Below, in pieces: positions 26,250 to 37,368 of a DNA stretch of 64,000 nucleotides. The stretch spans positions 1,240,001 to 1,304,000 of the forward strand of contig LXWE01000002.1 of the NCBI GenBank assembly GCA_001660395.1, read 5' to 3'. How positions within the stretch are numbered: position 1 is the first letter of the stretch; each line of letters starts with the position of its first letter. The stretch comes from Alteromonadaceae bacterium XY-R5 (lineage in GTDB: Bacteria > Pseudomonadota > Gammaproteobacteria > Enterobacterales > Alteromonadaceae). The notes under the pieces were generated by a model that was given only the letters and a program-made list of their open reading frames with translations, was not told where the DNA came from and did not search any database. A program made the translations under genes and the position numbers.

Positions 26250-28436
<2,187 letters not shown>

Positions 28437-28446
28437 TCATGTTCTT

Positions 28447-28478
28447 ATTACCCCGGGCTAGCCCCGGGGTAATTTCAT
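28447..28478 (+). terminator. Intrinsic terminator of katG
   Basis: An 11-bp perfect stem (28447-28457 with 28463-28473) with a five-base loop, followed by a short T-rich stretch. Ten bases after the katG stop. Confidence 0.85.
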
Positions 28479-28667
28479 GTCACAGATTTAGCCCCCCCAT
28501 TGTCACCATTCTCTCGATAAGCCTGTTAGCATCAAATTTAAGGCTGTTAACGCCTGAACGTCTGTATATGAGAGGAGTTTTCAACACATACGCATTAAGC
28601 TAGACTGGATTTTCTGTCTCAGTCGAGCACAGATCTATATGGAAAGATAACAATAACAGGATATTAC

Positions 28668-30449
28668 ATGCGTGTTTTAGCCATTCTTACCGCTTTGCTT
28701 ATTGGCACACTCAGCGGTTGTGCCACCGTCACGGTTCAATCCACCTATGTCAGTAAAGATCAACCACTTCCCGCAGGTTCCGGCCTGGTAGCGATGCAAG
28801 TGATCAATAATGCTGACCGCCTGGCGCCATTGCACAAAGGCTGGACATCCATCTTAGCGATACGGGTCGATAATATGGATGCCATCAAACAAACAGCCAT
28901 TGAAAAAGCAAAAGCAACCGCCGCTGCAAAAGGTAAAACAATCGACGAAGACAAAGTAGATTGGGATCCTGAGCTCTATTCGTTTTACCCCATGTACGAA
29001 GGCACGATAGATAGCCAAATGTTTATCGGTACCATGCCAGAGGGCGAATACATTATTGCTGCGTTAAAAAGCATGTATTACGGCGGTGACGTTACATCCT
29101 GGATCTCTATGCCGGTGTATTACGCCGCAGGTAAGTTTAGCGTCAAGCCCGCGACCTTTACCGACCTCGGTTCAATCTTATTTCAGCCGTTACTTAGCAT
29201 TAAAGAAAGCTCCTTCTGGAGTAACCAATCGTCTACTAAAGCATATGTCACCCGCGTATTTGAAAAAGAGGATTTAGCCAAGATTGTCCTGAATCATTAC
29301 CCAGTGATCCAACAGCAGGTTCAAGGTAAAGCATCTGTGGGCTGGATCGATGATGAACTTGACGGACTTCGTCAACAACTTAGCCAGCTTTCCCGCCAAA
29401 ATGCCCTGGCCTCCAGTCCATTAATTTTTCCTCTTTCAGGCAAACGTGCCCTTGCAGCAAAATTTGGCATGATATCAGTATTAGAAAATGACCATTGGAA
29501 CAACCATAATCTGCCCACCAACTCACAACTTTACTCTGCACTTGAATCAGACCAAAACATCGCAGTCGGCGGTGAGTTGGGGCAAGTATTTGTATCCAAT
29601 GATTGGCAAAAATGGCAATTAACTCGCCCAGTTGGGGCTGATGAAGCCGTTGTGTGGTTCGGCGAAACCCAAACCGCAAAATATGCCCTGACCAGTTCCG
29701 CCAAGCATTATCAGATCTATCGTTTTCAGCATCTGGAGGATAAATGGCTCCCCGTAGGTAATTTCGTTAAAAAGGATCCGAACGACTGGCTGGTACAAAA
29801 TGGCGGTTTATTTGTTTTTATCACTAAAAACAAAACTTTACGTGTTTTCAACGATAACAAACGCTACGACTTTGATGAAACCCAGAACACCTGGAGCAAC
29901 GCCAAGTCCACCTCGTTAAAAAATATGGTGCAATTGCAAGACGGCACGTTAGTCGCGGTTGAAGTTAGCCAGTGGGATGGTGTCGGCGCCCAGCTAATCA
30001 GCCAGGATGACGGCATTAACTGGCAAAGCATTAATCGTAATCTGAGTTTATTTGGCGATAATAAAGCGGATGTAAGTTTGCCTGCGATCACCACAGACGG
30101 TCACGTAGTTACGCTTAGCCGGGCAAAAGCAGCTGGCGCCAAGTACTCGACCCTAATGATTGCTACCAACTCAGTAAATGACGTTAATAACGCAAAAAGC
30201 TGGCAAACCCATTCTCCCGCCAAAGAAAAGTGTGAATCACTACTACCACAACTTACCTCTGGCACCAGAATCTATTTCCTATGTGATCAGGGCCAGGTTG
30301 TCAGTACTGATGACTATGGAAAAACCTGGCAGACCGACATCGACCGAGACATTCCCGAAATGCAAAAGCAGTTTGACTCGTTTGTCGAACAGTTGAAAAA
30401 GCAAAAAAACGAAGAATCAACGTCAACGACTTCTGCTGGCGCGAAATAA
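28668..30449 (+). CDS. Large lipoprotein with beta-propeller-like C-terminal part
   Basis: A 593-residue protein with a lipobox L15-S-G-C18 after a short signal; residue +2 is Ala, so outer-membrane sorting is likely. Residues 30-200 are a mixed domain with MPEGEYIIAALKS. From about residue 260 the sequence repeats short blocks of a beta-propeller/BNR kind (DDGINWQSINR, DDYGKTWQTDIDR; S-x-D-x-G-x-x-W motifs). The C-terminus is Lys/Ser/Thr-rich. I do not recognise the family; its function is unknown. Monocistronic. Confidence 0.7.
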   Translation: MRVLAILTALLIGTLSGCATVTVQSTYVSKDQPLPAGSGLVAMQVINNADRLAPLHKGWTSILAIRVDNMDAIKQTAIEKAKATAAAKGKTIDEDKVDWDPELYSFYPMYEGTIDSQMFIGTMPEGEYIIAALKSMYYGGDVTSWISMPVYYAAGKFSVKPATFTDLGSILFQPLLSIKESSFWSNQSSTKAYVTRVFEKEDLAKIVLNHYPVIQQQVQGKASVGWIDDELDGLRQQLSQLSRQNALASSPLIFPLSGKRALAAKFGMISVLENDHWNNHNLPTNSQLYSALESDQNIAVGGELGQVFVSNDWQKWQLTRPVGADEAVVWFGETQTAKYALTSSAKHYQIYRFQHLEDKWLPVGNFVKKDPNDWLVQNGGLFVFITKNKTLRVFNDNKRYDFDETQNTWSNAKSTSLKNMVQLQDGTLVAVEVSQWDGVGAQLISQDDGINWQSINRNLSLFGDNKADVSLPAITTDGHVVTLSRAKAAGAKYSTLMIATNSVNDVNNAKSWQTHSPAKEKCESLLPQLTSGTRIYFLCDQGQVVSTDDYGKTWQTDIDRDIPEMQKQFDSFVEQLKKQKNEESTSTTSAGAK

Positions 30450-30515
30450 GTATCACTCATAAGCACAAGCGTCGCACTAGCGGCGCTCTGCTTTAGTCAT
30501 GCTCATGTTCAGCTG

Positions 30516-31256
30516 TTATGGCACTGAATAGCCAGGCAAGGCCTGAGGTTTAATTCTGCGCTCTTTCGGTGAGACTGGCTTAAAGTGATAGCCGTAGAAA
30601 CAATTCATAACAATCAAACCGAAATAGCTAACCCAAAAACTAAACACCACGTCAGACAGGAAATGTCCGCCCTGCACTATGCGTAAGCTACCAATAAAAC
30701 ATCCCAGGGCAAATCCGGCAACAAACAGATAACGTCGCCGAAATAGCCAGCCCAGGCTCATAAAATAAAACGCCATTGCAGCATGACCACTGACAAAAGA
30801 GCAATTACGCCGACACTCTCCCGAGTAGGTAAAGGCGGGTGTAAACGTCATTTCTCCGCCAAATTGCTGAATGTGGACAGGCCGCGGACGCCCAAAGGAA
30901 TTATCCTTCAAGCCAAGATTCACGATTAACCCGGGAATTAGAATCATCGCGAACAGCAGAAATCGAAGTTTCCGCAACCAAGGTTTAGCATAGCGAAAGT
31001 GTTTACGACGAGACCACAGCCAGGCCATCGCAATTAAATACACTAGCAGCAGCAGAAAATGTATTTTGGCAAAAAACCAATAGATAACCCGAATCCAGGG
31101 TTCATACTCGGCAGGAAATCCATGCCCTTGGGAAAACCATGAAGACACGGTGAGATCGATGCCGGGGTAGTAAATAAACGCCCAAGCACATATCAGACAC
31201 AATCCGAGATCCCAACGCCAAATAACAGCAGCTAATTTAGTCCATACAGTGTTCAT
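30516..31256 (-). CDS. PAP2-family membrane phosphatase (LpxE/F-like)
   Basis: A 246-residue inner-membrane protein with six hydrophobic segments and the three PAP2 motifs: LKDNSFGRPRP, the block CSFVSGHAAM and LRIVQGGHFLSD. The stretch FGGEMTFTPAF and the Cys-rich NCSFVSGHA block resemble lipid A phosphatases (LpxE/LpxF type) as I recall them, but undecaprenyl-pyrophosphate or lipid phosphatases are alternatives. The gene starts within the last 20 bases of the upstream glycosyltransferase gene, and is the last of five genes on the minus strand. Confidence 0.82.
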   Translation of the reverse strand: MNTVWTKLAAVIWRWDLGLCLICAWAFIYYPGIDLTVSSWFSQGHGFPAEYEPWIRVIYWFFAKIHFLLLLVYLIAMAWLWSRRKHFRYAKPWLRKLRFLLFAMILIPGLIVNLGLKDNSFGRPRPVHIQQFGGEMTFTPAFTYSGECRRNCSFVSGHAAMAFYFMSLGWLFRRRYLFVAGFALGCFIGSLRIVQGGHFLSDVVFSFWVSYFGLIVMNCFYGYHFKPVSPKERRIKPQALPGYSVP

Positions 31257-32718
31257 AATCGCTGAATCCTCTGACTCGGTATAAATAGAGTGTGCGCGTT
31301 AAACTTGGATACAACGAATACTCCCAGCTCCCTAAGGCCCTAACCTGTGCAAAGCAACCATGCAAATCGACGGGTACTTCACTGGCAAAAATAAAGTCAT
31401 CAAACGGTGCTTGAGTAAATGGGTAAGCAAGCTGAAAGTGATCTTCAATATGTGTCTGGGGATGAAAACTGAACACAGGCGCAAACGCCTCGTCACCGTC
31501 AGATTTGGCATAGAAATGCAGGTAGGAAAGTACCGCTCGCGAATCACTTATATACGCCTGCTCTGGTGTTAATGGAGGAAGCTGCTGTATTAATTCACGC
31601 CAGCCGCTGACCCTGTGGTAAGGCGTATTATGACGAGTAGGTTCGGCGCCCAGTGCCGCCTGGAGCTGCGGATAGAGATAAAAAATCCCGACTACCCCGA
31701 TATTGAGTCCTATCGCCCAGCGAATCGCACGCTGTTTGTTCAATAACATTAGATAACGGGCGACCAACAGGCTTATGGGTATTAAGGCCGGCGCAGCCCA
31801 GTTTGCATTCGCATGTGACAGTAATGCCTGCATGCTTATTATGCCTAACATAGGTAATGCGGAGAGTAAAAGCAGCCTCTCAGCCCAGCCCTTATTTGAA
31901 TTTATGCCGCGCACAAAGAAACCAAAACATACCGGGCCACAAACCAAAAACTGAGCGCCAATAAACTCCAACAACTTGCCTGGGTGAAACAGAGACTGAT
32001 TTAACTTTGAAATCTCAGCCGTATGTTGAAAGCTGATAAAATCGTGACTGGCATTCCAGATCAGATTAGGCAGAAAGATCAGGCCGCTAAGCACCAGTCC
32101 ACTCCACACCCCTGGCGACCTGAAGCAAGGCCGATAACGAGGGCTAAGCCACAAAAAACTCAACAAACCAAGCGGCAGCACTATCATGGTGTACTTAGAC
32201 AGCATGCCGAAGCCAAGACACATGCCCATAAACAGCCAGTGACGCAACGTGTTGTGCTGTATAGCACGGATAAACCAATATGTTGTCAGTGCCCAGAAAA
32301 AGAGTAACGGCGCATCGGTGGTAATAAACAGGCTATTGAATCCCACCAGTGGCGACGTGAAAAATAGCAACGCCGCGATGTCACCGGTGCGCTGTTGGTA
32401 CAGCCGCCCCCCAATCTGCCGGATCACAATGGCTGTGGCAAAATAGAGAATGGGAGAGGCCAAACGCACGGCCCATTCAGCATGACCGAATAGCTGAGTA
32501 GTGAGCCAGATACACCACGCCACCAAGGGAGGCTTTGAGTAGTAACCCCAGTCTGGCCTGAGAGACCAAACGTGGTAGTAAGCTTCGTCATAAAAGAGGG
32601 CCAGGTGCTGGAATGGCCCTACAAACAAGTGACAAAGCAGCAGTCCCCCCATTGCCAACCAAAACGGACGCAGAAGTGTCAACGAAACATTAAGCGGCCA
32701 CATGGCTCGTAACAGCAT
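31237..32718 (-). CDS. GT39/PMT-like glycosyltransferase, second copy
   Basis: A 493-residue polytopic protein with about ten transmembrane segments. The first periplasmic loop holds the acidic motif D44-E45 (LFYDEAYYHVW) and YYSKPPLVAW, the mark of the ArnT/PMT_2 type (GT-C fold) enzymes that move a sugar from an undecaprenyl-phosphate carrier. Acceptor unknown: lipid A, another glycolipid or protein. The ATG follows directly on the stop (TAA-ATG) of the upstream PAP2 gene. Confidence 0.88.
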   Translation of the reverse strand: MLLRAMWPLNVSLTLLRPFWLAMGGLLLCHLFVGPFQHLALFYDEAYYHVWSLRPDWGYYSKPPLVAWCIWLTTQLFGHAEWAVRLASPILYFATAIVIRQIGGRLYQQRTGDIAALLFFTSPLVGFNSLFITTDAPLLFFWALTTYWFIRAIQHNTLRHWLFMGMCLGFGMLSKYTMIVLPLGLLSFLWLSPRYRPCFRSPGVWSGLVLSGLIFLPNLIWNASHDFISFQHTAEISKLNQSLFHPGKLLEFIGAQFLVCGPVCFGFFVRGINSNKGWAERLLLLSALPMLGIISMQALLSHANANWAAPALIPISLLVARYLMLLNKQRAIRWAIGLNIGVVGIFYLYPQLQAALGAEPTRHNTPYHRVSGWRELIQQLPPLTPEQAYISDSRAVLSYLHFYAKSDGDEAFAPVFSFHPQTHIEDHFQLAYPFTQAPFDDFIFASEVPVDLHGCFAQVRALGSWEYSLYPSLTRTLYLYRVRGFSDYEHCMD

Positions 32719-33600
32719 TTATAACACTCCCTGTTGCGCCACCCGGACAGCAAAGGGATAAGGCAGGAAAATATAATCGATCGTGACATAAATTAAGGCG
32801 CTACAGCCAATTAACCAGGCCATCGGCTGGGCCTGAGGATATCCACCGTTATCCAGAAAAATCAGCACAGTCGCCAGTATCAGTAAACTTAGCACCAAAT
32901 AATGTACCCAAAGGCTAAAGCCGGCGCGCCAACGCTTGGTCGCCCACACACCTACCAGGGTACAACTGATGCCTAAAGCGGCGCCAACTAATGTATCTAC
33001 CGGCCAATGCGCCCCAACAACCACTCGACTCAGGGCGATGACACATCCCATCGTAATTAGCATGACTTTGGTTCGGCGCTGGTGGCAGAAATAAAACACG
33101 CTACTGACAAACACAAAGATAGTCAGTGAATGGCCTGAAGGAAAACTTTTTCGCGTTAACGCCTGACCGATGACGGTCCAGTCTCCTGCCGCCAGCACGC
33201 CGTATGGCCGAATGGCCCCAATCCCTTCTTTCAATCCGTGAGAGACACAGGTACCGAATAATGCTGCGACTAATACCACGGCTAACAGCGCGGGATTACG
33301 ACGTGCAAAAAATAGCAACATTGCCAAAGCGATCTTGGTATCGCCTAAATAGGTGATCATTGCCCACACAGATGCTGGCAGCATCTTTGCTGCAGCATTA
33401 ATGTAGAAAAACAAGCCGTGATAACCTGCAAATAAGGTGAGACTCAATGCTAACGCCATCAATATCAGTATCAGGCTCATCAGTTGAAAAACATTGCCAT
33501 TATCTGCATGCCCGTGAAATCGAAGGCTGGCGAGACGTAACTGCTCTTTAACCCCGCCCCGAATAAATCGAGATTGAAATGTGCTAGCTGTTTGATGCAT
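32719..33600 (-). CDS. PAP2-family membrane phosphatase
   Basis: A 293-residue protein with about six transmembrane segments and an 80-residue N-terminal part. All three PAP2 motifs are textbook: KEGIGAIRPYG, KSFPSGHSLT and LSRVVVGAHWPVDT. Likely an undecaprenyl-pyrophosphate or lipid phosphatase with its active site at the outer face of the inner membrane. GGAG eight bases before the ATG. It overlaps the end of the upstream GT39 gene by 17 bases. Confidence 0.87.
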   Translation of the reverse strand: MHQTASTFQSRFIRGGVKEQLRLASLRFHGHADNGNVFQLMSLILILMALALSLTLFAGYHGLFFYINAAAKMLPASVWAMITYLGDTKIALAMLLFFARRNPALLAVVLVAALFGTCVSHGLKEGIGAIRPYGVLAAGDWTVIGQALTRKSFPSGHSLTIFVFVSSVFYFCHQRRTKVMLITMGCVIALSRVVVGAHWPVDTLVGAALGISCTLVGVWATKRWRAGFSLWVHYLVLSLLILATVLIFLDNGGYPQAQPMAWLIGCSALIYVTIDYIFLPYPFAVRVAQQGVL

Positions 33601-35143
33601 GAGGGCGCTCCACCAGTAATATTCCGCCTTTGCTAAAAACGATCGTTAAGGATTCATTTGGAAAGGCGTGTTGAAGTTGCTCGAAACGATCTGCACGGGT
33701 AAAAATCAAGTCGCCGGGCAGCGCCTCACGCTCAGGCGTAATATGCTGGCGATATACGCTGAAACTCGGCATGTTAATTTTAAAGCTCACCACAGCATCA
33801 GCTGGATAGCTGCGCGCAAAAATCGCGGCTTCTTTTACCGGCACCTGCTGTAATTCAGCTACCCGTACCAATAGAACGTTAAACACAAACAGAGACTGCA
33901 ACGCCCCCAAAAATACCAATCTCGTCAGCGCAGGCCATTTGGAACGTGACGCCAGAAACAGCGCGAAGACCAGACAAAGAGCACAAAGCAGATAGTATTC
34001 CGTTGAAAAGATGTCGGCGGTTCTGCTGAGCAAAGCTTTTTCATAAGCATGATGAGTGTTATTAGCAACCGTCATGACTATCTGGGGTAATGCCAGCATC
34101 AACAACCAAAACAGGACTGGCAACCAAGCTGACCAAGGCTGAAACACCACTTGTCGATGACGCACCATTACCAAGAGCAAGCCAGTAACCCCATAAACGA
34201 CATAGTGCGGCAACTGTGTTTGCGAGACAGACACCAACGCAAACACGATCAAAAACCACAACATCAAAAACTGGTCCAGTGGCGATTGCCAAAGGAGTTT
34301 GACACGTTTTATTGTGCCAACAAGTGCGCCACTGAAAGGTAACAAAATCAATGGCAGCACAAGAAAATAGTAATATAGCTGGCCGCCATGGCCTTCTTTG
34401 GTATGCTGAAACCGGTTGAGATTATGGTCGATGAGAAAGCCCTGAAAAAACGCCAGTCCCTGATCCTGGTACACCAAATACAACCAGGGACTCAGTACCA
34501 ACAGGACAGCCGCCCAACCAAGCGGATTAAAGATAGCCAACAGCCATAAGCGGCCCTGACCTTTGCTGATAAAGAAAATACCGCTGGTTAATAACGGAAT
34601 TAAAATCGCAACCGGGCCTTTGGTAAGTACACCTAACCCCATCCATACAAATACCCTGACAATGACGGTTTGTCGTGGCTGTTGCCAGTAGCGCCAAATA
34701 TCAAACATACACAGACTCAGAAATAAATTAAGCCAGGCATCAGCGATTGCTGCACGTCCAATCAGACCAATCCAAAGGGTATGGCACATCACTAGCACAA
34801 CCAGCACAGCGGAGTGTTTGTCATTTTGTTCACGGATGAAACAGTAACAGGCCCACATCCACAAACACGCCGCGATAGCCGACGGTAAGCGTAACGAAAA
34901 CTCGTTAATCCCAAACATGCTGGCGCTGATTGCCTGACACCAGTAACTGAATATGGGTTTGTCATATCTGGGCAGACCATCCAGATAGGTGGCCGCGAAA
35001 TTGCCGCTGGCCAGCATCTCTCGTGTCGCTTCAGAAAATGCCCCTTCGTCTACGTCAAATAAAGGTAAGCCCCAAAGGTTTAGAAAGAACGCAAGTACCA
35101 GACTCAGGTAGATCATTGCAGGATGGGTTAACCACTTATGCAT
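33584..35143 (-). CDS. GT39/PMT-like glycosyltransferase (ArnT-type), first copy
   Basis: A 519-residue GT-C glycosyltransferase with about twelve transmembrane segments. D32-E33 in LFDVDEGAFSEATREM is the ArnT-type acidic motif, followed by RYDKPIFSYW. It is expected to transfer a sugar from an undecaprenyl-phosphate donor at the periplasmic face. The ATG at 35143 is spaced better from AGGG than the GTG at 35149, which overlaps the stop of the GT2 gene; both are possible. Only distantly like the second copy (31237-32718), so not a recent duplication. Confidence 0.87.
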   Translation of the reverse strand: MHKWLTHPAMIYLSLVLAFFLNLWGLPLFDVDEGAFSEATREMLASGNFAATYLDGLPRYDKPIFSYWCQAISASMFGINEFSLRLPSAIAACLWMWACYCFIREQNDKHSAVLVVLVMCHTLWIGLIGRAAIADAWLNLFLSLCMFDIWRYWQQPRQTVIVRVFVWMGLGVLTKGPVAILIPLLTSGIFFISKGQGRLWLLAIFNPLGWAAVLLVLSPWLYLVYQDQGLAFFQGFLIDHNLNRFQHTKEGHGGQLYYYFLVLPLILLPFSGALVGTIKRVKLLWQSPLDQFLMLWFLIVFALVSVSQTQLPHYVVYGVTGLLLVMVRHRQVVFQPWSAWLPVLFWLLMLALPQIVMTVANNTHHAYEKALLSRTADIFSTEYYLLCALCLVFALFLASRSKWPALTRLVFLGALQSLFVFNVLLVRVAELQQVPVKEAAIFARSYPADAVVSFKINMPSFSVYRQHITPEREALPGDLIFTRADRFEQLQHAFPNESLTIVFSKGGILLVERPHASNS

Positions 35144-35148
35144 CTGCA

Positions 35149-36177
35149 CTACCCTGCCTTATTACAGAGAATCGCCGTCTCGGGCTGGCACCAATGCTGA
35201 TCAGCGCTGGTCACGATAGGCGTGCGCAGCTGGTATCCTTTTGACTGACTGGTTTCAAACAGTACTCGCGATAACATTTCAGCCAGCAATCCGGTTGTGC
35301 AAAACTGTAGCGCGGCCAAACTCAATAATATCCCGACGAAAAACAAAGGTCTGGAGCCTATATCTTCGCCACTGATAAACTTTGCGTAAGCAAGATAGCC
35401 CATGATGACAGTGGCAATCCCCCCCAGCCACAGGCCCACATAACCAAAGAAATGCCCAGGACGGGCGCGAAATTTTAAAAAGAAAAATACCGACAGCAAG
35501 TCGATTAATACCCTGAAGGTGCGCGATAGGCCGTATTTCGAGCGTCCGTGGACTCTGGCATGATGACGCACAGGCGCCTCACCAATACGCTCGGGCTGGG
35601 TCACAGATGCGACCCATACCGGAATGAAGCGATGCATTTCACCAAACAGACGAATTTGCTTCAGAATTCGGGCGCGATATACCTTTAAACTACAGCCGTA
35701 ATCCTGCAATTTAACCCCGGTTATTCGTGCAATAAGTCGGTTAGCGATACGCGAAGGAAATTTACGGATCAACCAGTTATCTTTGCGTTGCTGACGCCAT
35801 CCCTGGAGCATATCCAAATCTTTGTCGAGCAGTTGCCGGACCAAACGCGGAATATCCATCGGATCGTTCTGGAGATCGCCGTCCAGCGTGGCAATACACT
35901 CTCCTCTGGCCGCATCAATGCCTGCCTGCATCGCAGCAGTCTGACCAAAATTACGCTGTAATTCCAGGACTCGGACATGATCGCCAAAGCGCTCCCGGCA
36001 CGCATACAACTGTCGCACGGTCGCATCCATACTGCCATCATCAACAATGATCAGCTCCCATAAATTTGGATAATCATTGAGGGCAAAATGAACACGCTCA
36101 ATAAGAAATGGAATATTGTCCTGTTCCATATAAACAGGAATGACCACCGATAGTGTAACTGACGTCCGTTCGTCCAT
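35149..36177 (-). CDS. GT2 polyprenyl-phosphate glycosyltransferase (ArnC/GtrB-like)
   Basis: A 342-residue enzyme: GT-A catalytic domain (about 1-230) with LSVVIPVYMEQDNIP, IIVDDGSMDAT, LDGDLQNDPMDIP (DxD-type), GWRQQRKDNW and two C-terminal transmembrane helices (about 240-260, 275-300), the layout of ArnC/GtrB/DPM1. It moves a sugar from a nucleotide donor to undecaprenyl phosphate at the cytosolic face, making the donor for the GT-C enzymes. First gene of a five-gene operon (36177 to 30516). No sugar-modifying gene is beside it, so the sugar is unknown. Confidence 0.9.
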   Translation of the reverse strand: MDERTSVTLSVVIPVYMEQDNIPFLIERVHFALNDYPNLWELIIVDDGSMDATVRQLYACRERFGDHVRVLELQRNFGQTAAMQAGIDAARGECIATLDGDLQNDPMDIPRLVRQLLDKDLDMLQGWRQQRKDNWLIRKFPSRIANRLIARITGVKLQDYGCSLKVYRARILKQIRLFGEMHRFIPVWVASVTQPERIGEAPVRHHARVHGRSKYGLSRTFRVLIDLLSVFFFLKFRARPGHFFGYVGLWLGGIATVIMGYLAYAKFISGEDIGSRPLFFVGILLSLAALQFCTTGLLAEMLSRVLFETSQSKGYQLRTPIVTSADQHWCQPETAILCNKAG

Positions 36178-36465
36178 GAGCCAACCTGGGCTGTGGGTGA
36201 GTTAGGCCAGTCTGGAACGCTTTTCTGAAGAAATAATGACCAATTGATGACCATTGTATTAAGCTAGGAATGTTGTAATTCGAGAATAATCACTCTGTGT
36301 AACGGAAATGACATCATTTCATATGATGATATCTCTGCCACTAGGTTGAGTCGGTAAATTTACCCATAAAAATCTTAAAATCTCTATCTATCTGATTTTT
36401 ATATAATTTACTCACTTAAAACGTATAATTAATGTAAAGAATACTAAAATCCACACTGCTCAGAG
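36178..36465. other. AT-rich intergenic region between the glycosyl operon and fabA
   Basis: About 290 bases with no ORF, holding the promoter of the minus-strand operon. A short inverted repeat (CATCAT at 36312-36317, ATGATG at 36323-36328) is visible but weak. The fabA promoter lies at its right edge. Confidence 0.5.
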
Positions 36466-36494
36466 TTGTTTAGCGTACAAGTGTTCGCTAAATT
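36466..36494 (+). promoter_or_regulatory. fabA promoter with FabR-type operator
   Basis: TAGCGTACAAGTGTTCGCTA at 36471-36490 is a 20-bp palindrome with one mismatched pair, nearly the same as the operator for FabR known upstream of fabA and fabB in Escherichia coli (AGCGTACA-NN-TGTNCGCT type, from memory). It sits between TTGTTT (-35, 36466) and TAAATT (-10, 36489; 17-base spacer), so binding would repress. fabA starts at 36537. Confidence 0.78.
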
Positions 36495-36536
36495 AGCGGA
36501 AGAATATTAAACAACATCAACAAGTTAGAAATTAAC

Positions 36537-37055
36537 ATGCCATTAGAACAATCAAGCTTTAGTAAAGAAGACCTCCTTGCTTGCAGTCGTGGAGAATTAT
36601 TTGGTCCGGGAAATAGCCAGCTACCAGCCCCGAATATGCTGATGATGGACCGTATTGTTCATATCAGTGAAACCGGTGGTGAGCACGATAAAGGCGAGAT
36701 TGTTGCTGAACTGGATATCAATCCCGATTTATGGTTCTTTGACTGTCACTTCCCTGGTGACCCTGTCATGCCGGGTTGTTTAGGCTTAGATGCAATGTGG
36801 CAGCTCGTTGGTTTCTTCCTCGGCTGGAGTGGTGGCCCAGGAAAAGGTCGTGCTCTGGGGGTGGGTGAAGTGAAATTCACCGGTCAAATTCTGCCTACTG
36901 CGAAAAAAGTCACCTACCGCATTACCATGAAGCGCGTGATCAAACGCAAACTCTTTATGGGCATGGCCGATGGCCAGGTAGAAGTAGATGGACGCGTGAT
37001 TTATGAAGCCAAAGACCTGAAAGTGGGTCTGTTTCAGGACACCAGTTCCTTCTAA
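36537..37055 (+). CDS. fabA: 3-hydroxydecanoyl-ACP dehydratase/isomerase FabA
   Basis: A 172-residue hot-dog-fold enzyme of the usual FabA length. Catalytic residues H71 ([13 protein letters not shown]) and D85 ([10 protein letters not shown]) are present. It dehydrates 3-hydroxyacyl-ACP and isomerises the C10 product to cis-3-decenoyl-ACP, the entry to unsaturated fatty acids. The upstream FabR-type operator fits this. In Escherichia coli fabA lies next to rmf; here a TonB receptor gene lies between them. Confidence 0.97.
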   Translation: MPLEQSSFSKEDLLACSRGELFGPGNSQLPAPNMLMMDRIVHISETGGEHDKGEIVAELDINPDLWFFDCHFPGDPVMPGCLGLDAMWQLVGFFLGWSGGPGKGRALGVGEVKFTGQILPTAKKVTYRITMKRVIKRKLFMGMADGQVEVDGRVIYEAKDLKVGLFQDTSSF

Positions 37056-37076
37056 AGACGCCCATAGTCAGACTTC

Positions 37077-37107
37077 AACAGGCCAGCCATGCTGGCCTGT
37101 TTCGTTT
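37077..37107 (+). terminator. Intrinsic terminator of fabA
   Basis: An 11-bp stem (37077-37087 with 37091-37101) with a three-base loop and a T-rich tail, 22 bases after the fabA stop. Confidence 0.85.
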
Positions 37108-37312
37108 GTTACCCAAATACCAATATTTTATTGCGGTCATTAGATTCTTGCCGCCTGCATCCGGTGGATTAAATATTCATTACATTTATCATCCGGCGTA
37201 GGTTCAAAGCCCCTTTTTCAAACACATAACACTTAAATGCTACGAGTTATGCGCTCAATGTGATTTCGCTCTCAACCGTCAGCTCTTCAAGTAATATTTC
37301 GGTTAATAGAAA

Positions 37313-37340
37313 CGAAAAAAGCCCCAACAAAGGGGCTTTA
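37313..37340 (-). terminator. Intrinsic terminator of the TonB receptor gene
   Basis: Stem 37318-37325 with 37332-37339, six-base loop; on the minus strand it is followed by TTTTTT. It lies 30 bases after the receptor stop. Confidence 0.87.
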
Positions 37341-37368
37341 ACGTTCTAGTCCAGGGAGATGGACGTGA

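Larger units (their letters stand above)
37056..37368. other. Non-coding region between fabA and the TonB receptor gene
   Basis: These 313 bases hold the fabA terminator (37077-37107) at the left edge and the receptor terminator (37313-37340) at the right edge. The 200 bases between show no gene or other structure. Confidence 0.6.

Noticed and set aside
36312-36328. Inverted repeat CATCAT / ATGATG upstream of the glycosyl operon.
   Set aside because: Six bases only in AT-rich DNA; easily due to chance.
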